Assembly (NCBI GenBank): GCA_964590225.1
Contig: CAZPWS010000068.1
Location: 1 to 14,655 of the forward strand
Source: JAEUSG01 sp964590225
GTDB lineage: Bacteria; Fibrobacterota; OXYB2-FULL-49-7; JAEUSG01
DNA length: 14,655 nucleotides
Direction: 5' to 3'
The position numbers were made by a program, and so were the translations under genes. How positions within the stretch are numbered: position 1 is the stretch's first letter; every line of letters starts with the position of its first letter. Below are positions 5,574 to 13,421 of this stretch, one piece after another. The notes beneath the pieces were generated by a model, which saw only the letters and a list, made by a program, of their open reading frames with translations, was not told the origin of the DNA and searched no databases.

Positions 5574-7958
5574 ATGATCCGTTCACTTTACTCAGCCATA
5601 AGCGGTCTCCGGAACCACCAGGTCCGCCTTGATGTGATCGGTAACAATATTGCGAATGTCAACACAACCGGCTTTAAGTCCGGACGCGTTACATTTGAGG
5701 AATCCATGGCCCAACTACTTAAGGGGTCATCTCGTCCGCCCGGATTTCAGGGAGGCACTAACCCTATTCAGGTTGGCCTTGGCATGTCTGTCGGAAGTAT
5801 CGATACCATTATAACACAGGGTAACCTTGAATCGACCGGACAAATAACAGATCTTGCTATTGAGGGTTCATGCTATTTCGTTGTAAGCAACGGAAGCGGA
5901 AATTTCTATACCAGAAATGGTGCTTTCCAGTTTGACTCAACTGGTAGAATGGTTCTTCCAACAAATGGCTTTGTTATTCAGGGAAAAATGGCATCCGAAG
6001 ATGGCACATTCCCTGTTGGAACAGCCATTGGCGACATAACTATACCTTTTACATCACAATCACCTGCCAAAGAATCAACTTTTGTGAAATATCAGGGTAA
6101 CCTGAATGCAGATAGCGAAGCGCTTGGTACAATTGTCTATACACAATCCTTTTATCACAGAATTGACGAATTTAACACATTGCCGCTTGGTGCAGCAAAC
6201 GACAACAACTATGGAGCCACTGGAGCCCACTCCGCAGCAGGCGTCGCATTTGCAGATATAATAACAAACGCTAATGTGCTTAGTTCTACCCCGCTAACAG
6301 GACTCCATAACGATAAAGGCCAAAGCCTCCAAATTAAAACTGGAGATATTCTCAAGGTAACCGCCACCATCAATGATGGGCTAAACGATGAAACCATTAC
6401 GGCCAACTTTGAAGTAATTAACGATCCGGCTCAGGCTGGAATAGTAGGCGGTTCTACAACCGATTACCGCGTTAATAACATCCAGCAACTACTTTTGTCA
6501 ATGGAGCATTTTCTTACAGGAGACGCTTGGCGTAGCGGTGCTGGTTCCAATGCCGCCGATGCCCGTGTCGCAATTATGCCCGATGGACAGATCAGAGTGT
6601 CTAATGGAGCCGCAAGCCTTTCGTCAATACGCAATCTTACGGTTAGAAGCGATCGGCCAATTTCTACAACTTATGTAAATAGCGCTTTTTCTTTTCAGTC
6701 GGATATCGCCATTGGAAGCTATTCTGACACCACCGGCAGGCTTCTCCGTCCTGCATTATCAACCGATAACCTTTTTAATCCAATGGTTTACGACAATGCT
6801 GGGGTAGGCACAGCTTCGCCAGTAGCTCAGATCTTTACGGCAAATGGTCAACTGATTGATTTAGAACAGGGCGACAGACTCCAGATTTCTGCACTTATTG
6901 GCGATACATCCAAGAACGCTTCCTCTCTTCAAACGGATGTGGGAGTCAATCTTGGAACAAGTACTACAATGCAGCAGGTTCTTACATATATCCAGGATAC
7001 CTTAAGCCTTCCCGAAAGAGATGGCACTATTGCAAATAATCTCTCTGTTTCTCTTAACGCAGTAGGAACTGACGACGACCTTATTCCTGAGGGTGCAATT
7101 GTAGTTAGAGGACAGCCAGAAACTGCCTTTGCCATTAATAATATGTCGGCGCTTGCTACAAATGCAAGCCCCAACACCCCTTCGCCCTCCGCCTTCAACA
7201 GCAATATGGTGGTGACGCAGTTACAGGCCGCAAGAGATACCGGTGTTGTTGATACCTCAATAGAAGTTTACGACGACTCCGGTGCAGCGCATACTCTCAC
7301 AATCCGCTTTACCCACACCGGACAAAAGCAGCCGGCTGTATGGAACTGGGAAATCAACACAAATAGAGGAGAAGAAATTCTGCAAGGCAGAACCGGTGAA
7401 ATCACTTTTGGTCCTGATGGCTCACCATCAAGCTTTGTATTTGATGATGGCGGTGTATCAACCGTGCTTATTAACCCACAGAACGGCGCAAAGAATATAG
7501 AGCTTAGCTTAGACTGGGGAGCACCTGGCAGTTTTCTTGGAATAACACAGTTCGCCTCTCCATCAACGATAGCCGCTGTTCAGCAGGATGGTTATACAAG
7601 CGGCAGGTTAGAGGAGATAGCGATTGATGAATTTGGTGTAATACAAGGCGCATTTAGTAATGGAATAACCAAGGCTTTGGCACAAATACTTACCGCTGAT
7701 TTCAGAAACCCAGGCGGCTTGCTTAAAAAAGGCGACTCTGTATATCAGGAATCGAGTAATTCTGGAAACGCTGTTCTTGGTATTCCAGGAATATCAAGCC
7801 AGGGTAAAATTAAACCAGGCGCGCTTGAACTCTCAAATGTGGAACTTGCTACGGAATTTACAAACATGATTACTACTCAGAGAGGGTATCAGGCTAACGC
7901 AAGGGTAATAACAACAAGCGACAATATGATGCAGGAATTGGTAAACCTTGTAAGATAA
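5574..7958 (+). CDS. flgE: Flagellar hook protein FlgE (long form)
   Basis: 794 residues, about twice the enteric length. The N-terminal rod/hook motif is intact (LYSAISGLRNHQVRLDVIGN, then NIANVNTTGFK, residues 5-35), followed by the FlgE/F/G core (about 80-150, LAIEGSCYFVV). The C-terminal motif is at about 750-794 (LELSNVELATEF, QRGYQANARVI, NMMQELVNLVR). A FlgE D2-like segment lies at about 546-690 (VVDTSIEVYDDSGAAHTLTI, WNWEI, GEITFGPDGSPSSF). Between core and D2, about 155-545, is a large, surface-exposed insertion rich in Ser/Thr/Asn/Ala. Long FlgE variants are known elsewhere; the insertion decorates the outside of the hook. AAGGAGG (5562-5568) precedes the ATG. It is flanked by flgD and flbD as in other flagellar operons. 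Confidence 0.93.
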   Translation: MIRSLYSAISGLRNHQVRLDVIGNNIANVNTTGFKSGRVTFEESMAQLLKGSSRPPGFQGGTNPIQVGLGMSVGSIDTIITQGNLESTGQITDLAIEGSCYFVVSNGSGNFYTRNGAFQFDSTGRMVLPTNGFVIQGKMASEDGTFPVGTAIGDITIPFTSQSPAKESTFVKYQGNLNADSEALGTIVYTQSFYHRIDEFNTLPLGAANDNNYGATGAHSAAGVAFADIITNANVLSSTPLTGLHNDKGQSLQIKTGDILKVTATINDGLNDETITANFEVINDPAQAGIVGGSTTDYRVNNIQQLLLSMEHFLTGDAWRSGAGSNAADARVAIMPDGQIRVSNGAASLSSIRNLTVRSDRPISTTYVNSAFSFQSDIAIGSYSDTTGRLLRPALSTDNLFNPMVYDNAGVGTASPVAQIFTANGQLIDLEQGDRLQISALIGDTSKNASSLQTDVGVNLGTSTTMQQVLTYIQDTLSLPERDGTIANNLSVSLNAVGTDDDLIPEGAIVVRGQPETAFAINNMSALATNASPNTPSPSAFNSNMVVTQLQAARDTGVVDTSIEVYDDSGAAHTLTIRFTHTGQKQPAVWNWEINTNRGEEILQGRTGEITFGPDGSPSSFVFDDGGVSTVLINPQNGAKNIELSLDWGAPGSFLGITQFASPSTIAAVQQDGYTSGRLEEIAIDEFGVIQGAFSNGITKALAQILTADFRNPGGLLKKGDSVYQESSNSGNAVLGIPGISSQGKIKPGALELSNVELATEFTNMITTQRGYQANARVITTSDNMMQELVNLVR

Positions 7959-7988
7959 TGGTAATTTAAGATAAGGTTCTATTAGGAA

Positions 7989-8210
7989 ATGATAAAGCTA
8001 ACTAAGCTCAATGGACAAATAGAAGTGGTAAACGCTGAGCTTATAGAAAGCGCCGAAGCCACTCCGGACACCATCGTGCGGCTCACAACAGGCCGCAAGT
8101 TGGTTGTTAAGGATAGCATAGACGATTTCATTGCAAAGGTAGTTAGCTATAAAAAAAGTGTAGCGGCCAAGATATCGGTTGTGGAACGGACGCAATCCAC
8201 AGGGGAATAA
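7989..8210 (+). CDS. flbD: FlbD/SwrD family flagellar protein
   Basis: 73 residues, the usual size. The family pattern is clear: MIKLTKLNG at the start, then ELIESAEATPDTIVRLTTGRK and KDSIDDFIAKV. In Bacillus subtilis SwrD supports stator power and swarming; a role in motor torque is known but its mechanism is not. The gene sits between flgE and fliM, as in spirochaetes and Firmicutes, but here motA, motB and fliL do not follow it. The ribosome site is weak (AAGG at 7973-7976 is rather far, AGGA touches the ATG), so translation may depend on the upstream gene. This is not the Caulobacter FlbD regulator. Confidence 0.88.
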   Translation: MIKLTKLNGQIEVVNAELIESAEATPDTIVRLTTGRKLVVKDSIDDFIAKVVSYKKSVAAKISVVERTQSTGE

Positions 8211-8213
8211 CAT

Positions 8214-9245
8214 ATGAGTGATATACTTTCTCAGGAAGAAGTTGACGCTCTACTCTCCGCAGTTTCTGCAGGAGATATGGGTTCATCTTCGGATTCCCGC
8301 AGTTCTGCGCCAACTGCAACTGCAAGTGATGTTGTTCAGAACGATGACCGGCCCGTCCAAATTTACGATTTTAGGCGCCCCGACCGCGTCAGCAAAGATC
8401 AGATGCGTACCCTTCAGAATCTTCATGAGGGGTACGCCCGTCTTTTTTCAACAACAATGACTTCATACCTTCGTACTCTTGTTGAAATTGAACTTGTCTC
8501 TGTCGATCAATTGACATATTCAGAGTTCATTATGTCCATAAGCAATCCAAGCTGTATTTATGTTTTTCAAATGGAACCGCTTGAAGGCAATGCAATCTTT
8601 GAAATCAACCCCTCTCTTGTCTTTTACATGGTTGACCGTCTCTTTGGGGGGCAGGGAAAAACACTCGAACAGAACCGTGAGCTCACATCAATCGAAGAGA
8701 GCGTTATGATGAAAATAACGGAACGGGCACTTTCTGATCTCAAAGATGTATGGGAACATGTGGGTATATTTAATCCTAAAATCGCCAATTACGAGACAAA
8801 TCCGCAATTTGTACAGGTAGCACCGCCAAGTGAAACGGTAATCCTTGTCTCCCTCGAAGTGCGCATGAGTAATGGATCAGGCCTTCTTTCACTCTGCTTT
8901 CCTTTTATGGTACTTGAAGGAATTATTGGAAAACTTTCAGGCGAATCGTGGATGAAAGCCCAGCGCAGCAGCACAAGAGAAACAGAAAAAATAGTTAAGA
9001 AAGAAATAGAGACGAGAAATGTGAGTGTATCGGCAGAAATTGGCAGCCTCACTCTTTCAGTCAGAGATCTTTTGCAATTGCGGCGCGGTGATGTGCTCTT
9101 AACAGACAGACCATCAGAAAGCAGGCTTGGAATAAAACTAAATGGCCAATTAAAAATGGAAGGCAAACCAGGACTTATCGGCAGAAGAAAGGCCATTCAG
9201 GTAACTGGTTTCATAAATAAGGAGGAAATGTCATATGAGCAGTGA
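8214..9245 (+). CDS. fliM: Flagellar motor switch protein FliM
   Basis: 343 residues, normal length. FliM forms the middle of the cytoplasmic C-ring and receives CheY-P. The N-terminal CheY-P-binding motif is present (residues 1-16, LSQEEVDALL), joined by a Ser-rich linker to the CheC-like middle domain (about 45-235). That domain includes RRPDRVSKDQMRTLQNLHE and the GGxG motif that contacts FliG (F144-GGQG). The C-terminal SpoA domain is at about 265-340 (LSVRDLLQLRRGDVLLTD). AGGGGA (8201-8206) lies ahead of the ATG, with only 3 bases after the flbD stop. Its 3' end overlaps fliY by 11 bases. Confidence 0.95.
   Translation: MSDILSQEEVDALLSAVSAGDMGSSSDSRSSAPTATASDVVQNDDRPVQIYDFRRPDRVSKDQMRTLQNLHEGYARLFSTTMTSYLRTLVEIELVSVDQLTYSEFIMSISNPSCIYVFQMEPLEGNAIFEINPSLVFYMVDRLFGGQGKTLEQNRELTSIEESVMMKITERALSDLKDVWEHVGIFNPKIANYETNPQFVQVAPPSETVILVSLEVRMSNGSGLLSLCFPFMVLEGIIGKLSGESWMKAQRSSTRETEKIVKKEIETRNVSVSAEIGSLTLSVRDLLQLRRGDVLLTDRPSESRLGIKLNGQLKMEGKPGLIGRRKAIQVTGFINKEEMSYEQ
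9219..9225 (+). promoter_or_regulatory. Ribosome binding site for fliY inside fliM
   Basis: AAGGAGG lies within the fliM coding end, 9 bases before the fliY ATG at 9235. An ATG at 9228 is out of frame with fliY and too close to the site, so 9235 is the start. Confidence 0.8.
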
Positions 9246-10284
9246 TTTATTATCCCAGGATGATATTGACGCTCTAATACAAAACGAAGGGGGCTCCCCC
9301 TCTTCTTCAAATGCGATCAATACAGACTTACTCCGAAAACCAGTAAGTGTAATAAGCGAACAGATGTCAACGGTGCTTTTAACTGTACTCGGCAAAGACA
9401 TTTCTGTATCAATAAGCCGTATAGTTCCTACAGATGCCGGCCAGCTTAATTCACTCTTTGGAACCGATTCGCTTATGTTAAAAGCCGATCTTTTCCAGAA
9501 ACTATCTGGGGCGTTCTATTTCGCTTACAAAAAGGCCGATGTCGCCACCCTTGCCGATCTAATGATGATGGGCGATGGAAGCGCCTCATACGAGGAGGAT
9601 CATAAGGATGCAATTGTTGAACTCACCAATCAGATTCTTGGTGCAGTAACAAGCGCCTTTGGAACCAATTTTGACATTCAAATAAGCGTTGCGACTCCCA
9701 CTATTGAGGAATTTACGCCTGAGGCAGCTGGACTTAATCCATCCGCTTCGGTATTGGCTGAATGTATCATGAAAATTGAAGATGTAAAAGAGCTTACCTT
9801 TGCGATAATACTACCTAATTCCACGGCAGCAGAGATGACAGAAATTGTAAAAGGCAAAGGTGGAGGCGCTGCTTCTTCCCCAATGGGTGGTGGAAACCAG
9901 ACAGGAAACGAATCCTTTGATTTTGCCGATCTTGGCGGAGACTCCACTATGCAGCTTCAGAATTTCGCTCAACCTTCCGGTAATCTTGCCACAGACCGGT
10001 CAACTATTTTTTCGTCAACAAACAATCCTCAGCTTGACATGCTTCTTGATGTTACTTTGCAAGTGAGCATTGAACTCGGCAGGACGGACATGTCAATAAA
10101 AAAGATCCTCGAATTGGGACCGGGATCAATTATTGAATTAAACAGAATGGCCGGCGAGCCGGTAGATCTCCTTGTCAACGATAAAGTTATAGCCAAGGGA
10201 GAAGTTGTGGTCGTTGACGAGAATTTTGGCATTAGAATTGTAAAGCTCGTAAGCCCAGAGGAGAGGTTAAAAAACTTACGGTAA
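9235..10284 (+). CDS. fliY: Flagellar motor switch phosphatase FliY (CheC + FliN domains)
   Basis: 349 residues in three parts. Residues 1-16 (LLSQDDIDALI) resemble FliM's CheY-P-binding peptide. Residues about 30-200 form a CheC-like domain. After a Gly/Ser/Asn-rich linker (about 205-250), residues 262-345 form the FliN SpoA domain (LLDVTLQVSIELGRTDMSIK, then ILELGPGSIIELN, VDLLVN). The CheC/CheX/FliY phosphatase signature [D/S]x3Ex2N-x22-P is met exactly by D125, E129, N132 and P155. The second site seen in B. subtilis FliY is degenerate here: S172 and E176 are present, but Met179 replaces Asn and no Pro falls 23 residues later. So it should dephosphorylate CheY-P at the switch with one active site. 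It overlaps fliM by 11 bases and ends the flagellar block; its last 9 bases overlap the convergent STAS gene. Confidence 0.93.
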   Translation: MSSDLLSQDDIDALIQNEGGSPSSSNAINTDLLRKPVSVISEQMSTVLLTVLGKDISVSISRIVPTDAGQLNSLFGTDSLMLKADLFQKLSGAFYFAYKKADVATLADLMMMGDGSASYEEDHKDAIVELTNQILGAVTSAFGTNFDIQISVATPTIEEFTPEAAGLNPSASVLAECIMKIEDVKELTFAIILPNSTAAEMTEIVKGKGGGAASSPMGGGNQTGNESFDFADLGGDSTMQLQNFAQPSGNLATDRSTIFSSTNNPQLDMLLDVTLQVSIELGRTDMSIKKILELGPGSIIELNRMAGEPVDLLVNDKVIAKGEVVVVDENFGIRIVKLVSPEERLKNLR

Positions 10285-10992
10285 CTCTTTTTCCACATGA
10301 AATAGGGTATCGATGCCGGTAAGCCTGAACACCTCGTCTATCAGATCGTTCGCATTGTGGACAGAGAAGGGTACATTCTGTTGTGCACAAAGCTTATGTG
10401 CACGAACAAAAGCCCCAGCATTTACAGAATCAATATAGGTTGCCTTCTTTAAATCAACTACGCAGCGTGTTATTTTTCCGTTAACGGCTAAGTCTATCTG
10501 ATCAACAAACTGTGATGCATGATGCGGCTCAATCAGCGCACCACAAACATAAAAGACAGCAACGCGCCCCTCTTCTTTATCTTCTCTGTGAATACTAAAA
10601 TCCATCATCTCTCTCGCAATACCGCACTCTTCCCTACCGGAAGCTTCATGGAGGTTATTGGCAAGAATAAAATCATATTCGCTTCTATAAATTTTCATAT
10701 GGTTATCAAGCTTTACACCGGACAAAACAGCACGAACCCTGTCCGGCACAGCAACAAGAGACATTGAAATTTTTATTTCAATCAATGACTTATATATTTC
10801 CACCATCTTGTTTATTATAGCGCTATATATGTTGGTAACTTTTTCCATACTTAGTGCTACATGTCGAATCCCTTGCGCATATATTTCGTGTTGTTTAAGC
10901 GACGACAATATCTTTATATCAACATCAGATTCGCCGCACATCCGTATAATAAGAGATGCTCCGATTTTTTTCTCATAGTTTTCCCGTATCAT
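10276..10992 (-). CDS. Tandem STAS-domain protein (anti-sigma-antagonist-like)
   Basis: 238 residues. The second half (143-235) is a clear STAS domain, with VVDLKKATYIDSVNAGAFV including the D188-S189 site phosphorylated in SpoIIAA-type antagonists, then a VFRLTGIDTLF helix. The first half (11-110) shows the same plan more weakly (VALSMEKVTNIYSAIINKMV, later VRAVLSGVKLDNHMKIY). There Ser57 is kept but the preceding Asp is Tyr, so it looks like a diverged STAS copy. STAS proteins usually bind an anti-sigma or switch-kinase partner; no such partner is in the window. The ATG follows GGGAGGG and lies 20 bases inside the upstream flippase-like gene, so it is coupled to the metK-ahcY transcript. 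Its target (sigma control, lipid or membrane signalling) is unknown. Confidence 0.75.
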   Translation of the reverse strand: MIRENYEKKIGASLIIRMCGESDVDIKILSSLKQHEIYAQGIRHVALSMEKVTNIYSAIINKMVEIYKSLIEIKISMSLVAVPDRVRAVLSGVKLDNHMKIYRSEYDFILANNLHEASGREECGIAREMMDFSIHREDKEEGRVAVFYVCGALIEPHHASQFVDQIDLAVNGKITRCVVDLKKATYIDSVNAGAFVRAHKLCAQQNVPFSVHNANDLIDEVFRLTGIDTLFHVEKELP

Positions 10993-12013
10993 TCACCCTC
11001 CCATTTTTGTGCAACAGCTTCAAGGACGAATAGGAAATATCCATTTTAAGCCATGCAAACAGGCCCACAACTACAACAGCTGCCCAACCGATTAAATGGT
11101 ACGAAACAGCAACCGCTGCTGCCTTGTCACCAGATAAACCAAGTAGAAGCAACCCAGATTGAATGGCTAATTCAAGCGTGCCAGCATAACCTGGAGCCGA
11201 TGGTAATGAAACACCAATGGCAACAATCCCCGAAGTAAAAAGAGAGCCAAGTAAATTGGACTGTGAATCAATTGCCATAATGAGTATATAAATAGTAAAT
11301 CCGTAGCAGAAAACTGTGACTAATGTTAATAACATGACCTTAAAGAATTTTGTTGGAGAAGCGAGCCAAGCAATCGATTCGCTAACCATTTTTTCTATAA
11401 ATTCCATCACGCTAACTGCAATTTTCCATCTACCGAATGGTCTTTTTTTAAGCAAGTAGATAACATACGCTGGCCTAATGACAATTATTAATAAGAAAGA
11501 CAGTCCGAATAGAAGGCCGAGAGAAACGGCTGTTAATACTGGCTTTAAGGGCACCACCCCGAGAAGCGAAATTCCGGCCGAAAAAAAACCGAGCATATAT
11601 GCCGGTATAATAAGTAGCAGCGCATACCCAAGAGAATCAAGAACCCTTTCTGCAAACAACGAACCTATGGAGAGAGTAAGCGGATAACCATGCTTTCTAT
11701 AAACAAGAAAAACCCTCGCGACCTCTCCCATGCGAAAAGGGAGTATGTTGTTGAACATGAATGAGACACAAATTATAGAGTATAAACTCCTTACCGTGAC
11801 CCCATCTTTATTGCCAAGCATAATTTGAAGTCTTAAAGCCCTTAAAAAAAGCGCAAAGAGTGAGAGACCTGCTGCAGCAGCTATTGCAAAAAAACTAAGC
11901 CTGCCAACCATACCAGCTGCTGATCTAAAATCGCCCACCGAAATGTAAAACAGATAAATCGAAAAAACCGTTATTAAAAGCCCAATAACTATCCTTACAA
12001 AAGGACGCCCCAT
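10973..12013 (-). CDS. Flippase-like integral membrane protein (YbhN / LPG synthase TM family)
   Basis: 346 residues from the ATG at 12013. A TTG one codon upstream could also be used. It has about eight to nine hydrophobic segments spread over the length. Family motifs are visible: N-LPFRMGEVARV (about 88-101), ERVLDSLG (about 122-129) and LPSAPGYAGTLE (about 270-281). These mark the UPF0104/lysylphosphatidylglycerol-synthase transmembrane family, some members of which move or transfer lipid-linked groups; substrate here is unknown. No separate aminoacyl-transferase domain is attached, so it is not full-length MprF. Its start overlaps the ahcY stop (TGATG), and its 3' end overlaps the STAS gene by 20 bases, so it is translationally coupled to both neighbours. 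Confidence 0.85.
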   Translation of the reverse strand: MGRPFVRIVIGLLITVFSIYLFYISVGDFRSAAGMVGRLSFFAIAAAAGLSLFALFLRALRLQIMLGNKDGVTVRSLYSIICVSFMFNNILPFRMGEVARVFLVYRKHGYPLTLSIGSLFAERVLDSLGYALLLIIPAYMLGFFSAGISLLGVVPLKPVLTAVSLGLLFGLSFLLIIVIRPAYVIYLLKKRPFGRWKIAVSVMEFIEKMVSESIAWLASPTKFFKVMLLTLVTVFCYGFTIYILIMAIDSQSNLLGSLFTSGIVAIGVSLPSAPGYAGTLELAIQSGLLLLGLSGDKAAAVAVSYHLIGWAAVVVVGLFAWLKMDISYSSLKLLHKNGRVNDTGKL

Positions 12014-13416
12014 CAATACCTGTAATGCTCTGCTTTATACGGGCCATTCAAAGGAACTCCGATATATTCAGCCTGATCCTTTGTAAGTTTTGTAAGTTTC
12101 GCATTTATCTTGCTTAAGTGGAGCCGCGCAACCTCTTCGTCAAGAGCTTTTGGCAGGCGATAAACTCCAATATCATATTGCTTTGTCCACAACTCAATCT
12201 GGGCTACTGTCTGGTTTGAAAACGAGTTAGACATCACAAAAGAGGGATGCCCCATTGCGCAGCCAAGATTTACAAGCCTTCCCTCGGCAAGAATATATAT
12301 TGACCTATCCTTACCAATGTAGTATCTGTCAACCTGTGGCTTTATATTTATCTTCTTAACGCCTTTTGCTTTTTCAAGCTTTCCAACCTGAATTTCGTTG
12401 TCAAAGTGACCAATATTGCAAACAATTGCCTGATCCTTCATTTTAAGCATATGGTCAACAGTAATAACATCACGGTTGCCTGTGGTTGTAACATAAATAT
12501 CGGCCCATCCAAGAGTATCCTCAACAGTCATAACCTCAAAGCCGTCCATTGCTGCCTGAAGGGCGCAAATCGGATCTATTTCTGTAACTACAACAGTACA
12601 GCGAGCACCGGCAAGTGACTGGGCAGACCCCTTGCCCACATCGCCATAGCCACAAACCACCGCCTTTTTGCCTGCAAGCATTACATCAGTCGCCCTTCTA
12701 ATGCCATCAACCAGAGACTCTCTACAGCCATAAACATTATCGAATTTCGACTTTGTAACAGAATCGTTAACATTTATTGCAGGGAATAGAAGCTCTTTTT
12801 TATCGAACATCTGATAAAGACGCTTCACGCCTGTTGTTGTCTCTTCCGAAACACCGCGAATTTTTTTAGCTAACTTTGAAAAAAAGGAAGAATCTTTTTT
12901 TAGAGCGCGGGCTATTACCGAATGGAGAAGATCAAATTCAGTGTTTCCTGTCTTTTTTGACAATATTGACGGATTTTTCTCCGCCGCAACCCCCTCATGA
13001 ACCATCAGCGTTGAATCGCCGCCATCATCAACAATAAGATCGGGGCCTTTTCCATCAGGAAAAGTTAACGCCCGTAGTGTGTAATCCCAGTATTCTTCAA
13101 GCGACTCCCCTTTATACGCAAAAACGGGTATTCCAGCTTTAGCAATTGCAGCAGCGGCATGATCCTGTGTAGAAAAAATATTGCAGGAACACCAGCGCAC
13201 AGAAGCGCCAAGCTCATGCAGCGTTTCGATTAAAACTGCAGTCTGGATGGTCATATGAAGAGAGCCCATAATCCTCGCTCCCTTCAATGGTTTCTTTTTT
13301 GCATACTTCTCTCTGATGGCCATTAATCCCACCATCTCTTTTTCTGCAATGTCTATCTCTTTTCGTCCCCATTCGGCAAGGGATAAATCCTTAACTACAT
13401 AATCCTTGTTTGCCAT
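12013..13416 (-). CDS. ahcY: S-adenosylhomocysteine hydrolase (adenosylhomocysteinase)
   Basis: 467 residues, the usual size of the long bacterial form. It cleaves SAH reversibly to adenosine and homocysteine in the cytoplasm, using bound NAD, and relieves inhibition of methyltransferases. Motifs are intact: GSLHMTIQTA with catalytic His54, CSCNIFSTQDHAAAAIA (76-92), VDDGGD with Asp131, NVNDSVTKSKFDN with Lys222 and Asp226, NAD-binding CGYGDVGKG (255-263), and the C-terminal HYRY. The segment at about 150-200 is the insertion typical of long AhcYs, here rich in Lys and Ser. The gene begins 5 bases after the metK stop, consistent with one methyl-cycle operon. GAGG lies somewhat far upstream, so coupling to metK is likely. 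Confidence 0.96.
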   Translation of the reverse strand: MANKDYVVKDLSLAEWGRKEIDIAEKEMVGLMAIREKYAKKKPLKGARIMGSLHMTIQTAVLIETLHELGASVRWCSCNIFSTQDHAAAAIAKAGIPVFAYKGESLEEYWDYTLRALTFPDGKGPDLIVDDGGDSTLMVHEGVAAEKNPSILSKKTGNTEFDLLHSVIARALKKDSSFFSKLAKKIRGVSEETTTGVKRLYQMFDKKELLFPAINVNDSVTKSKFDNVYGCRESLVDGIRRATDVMLAGKKAVVCGYGDVGKGSAQSLAGARCTVVVTEIDPICALQAAMDGFEVMTVEDTLGWADIYVTTTGNRDVITVDHMLKMKDQAIVCNIGHFDNEIQVGKLEKAKGVKKINIKPQVDRYYIGKDRSIYILAEGRLVNLGCAMGHPSFVMSNSFSNQTVAQIELWTKQYDIGVYRLPKALDEEVARLHLSKINAKLTKLTKDQAEYIGVPLNGPYKAEHYRY

Positions 13417-13421
13417 GTTTT

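Noticed and set aside
9235..9245. Possible frameshift joining fliM and fliY
   Set aside because: Both proteins are full length with their own start motif and ribosome site; the 11-bp overlap is ordinary operon coupling.
12014..12016. TTG start for the flippase-like gene
   Set aside because: The adjacent ATG at 12013 gives the usual TGATG stop-start overlap with ahcY; TTG would add only one residue.
12820..12970. AhcY insertion as an acquired domain
   Set aside because: A roughly 40-residue insertion at this place is known in long bacterial adenosylhomocysteinases, and total length is normal for that group.
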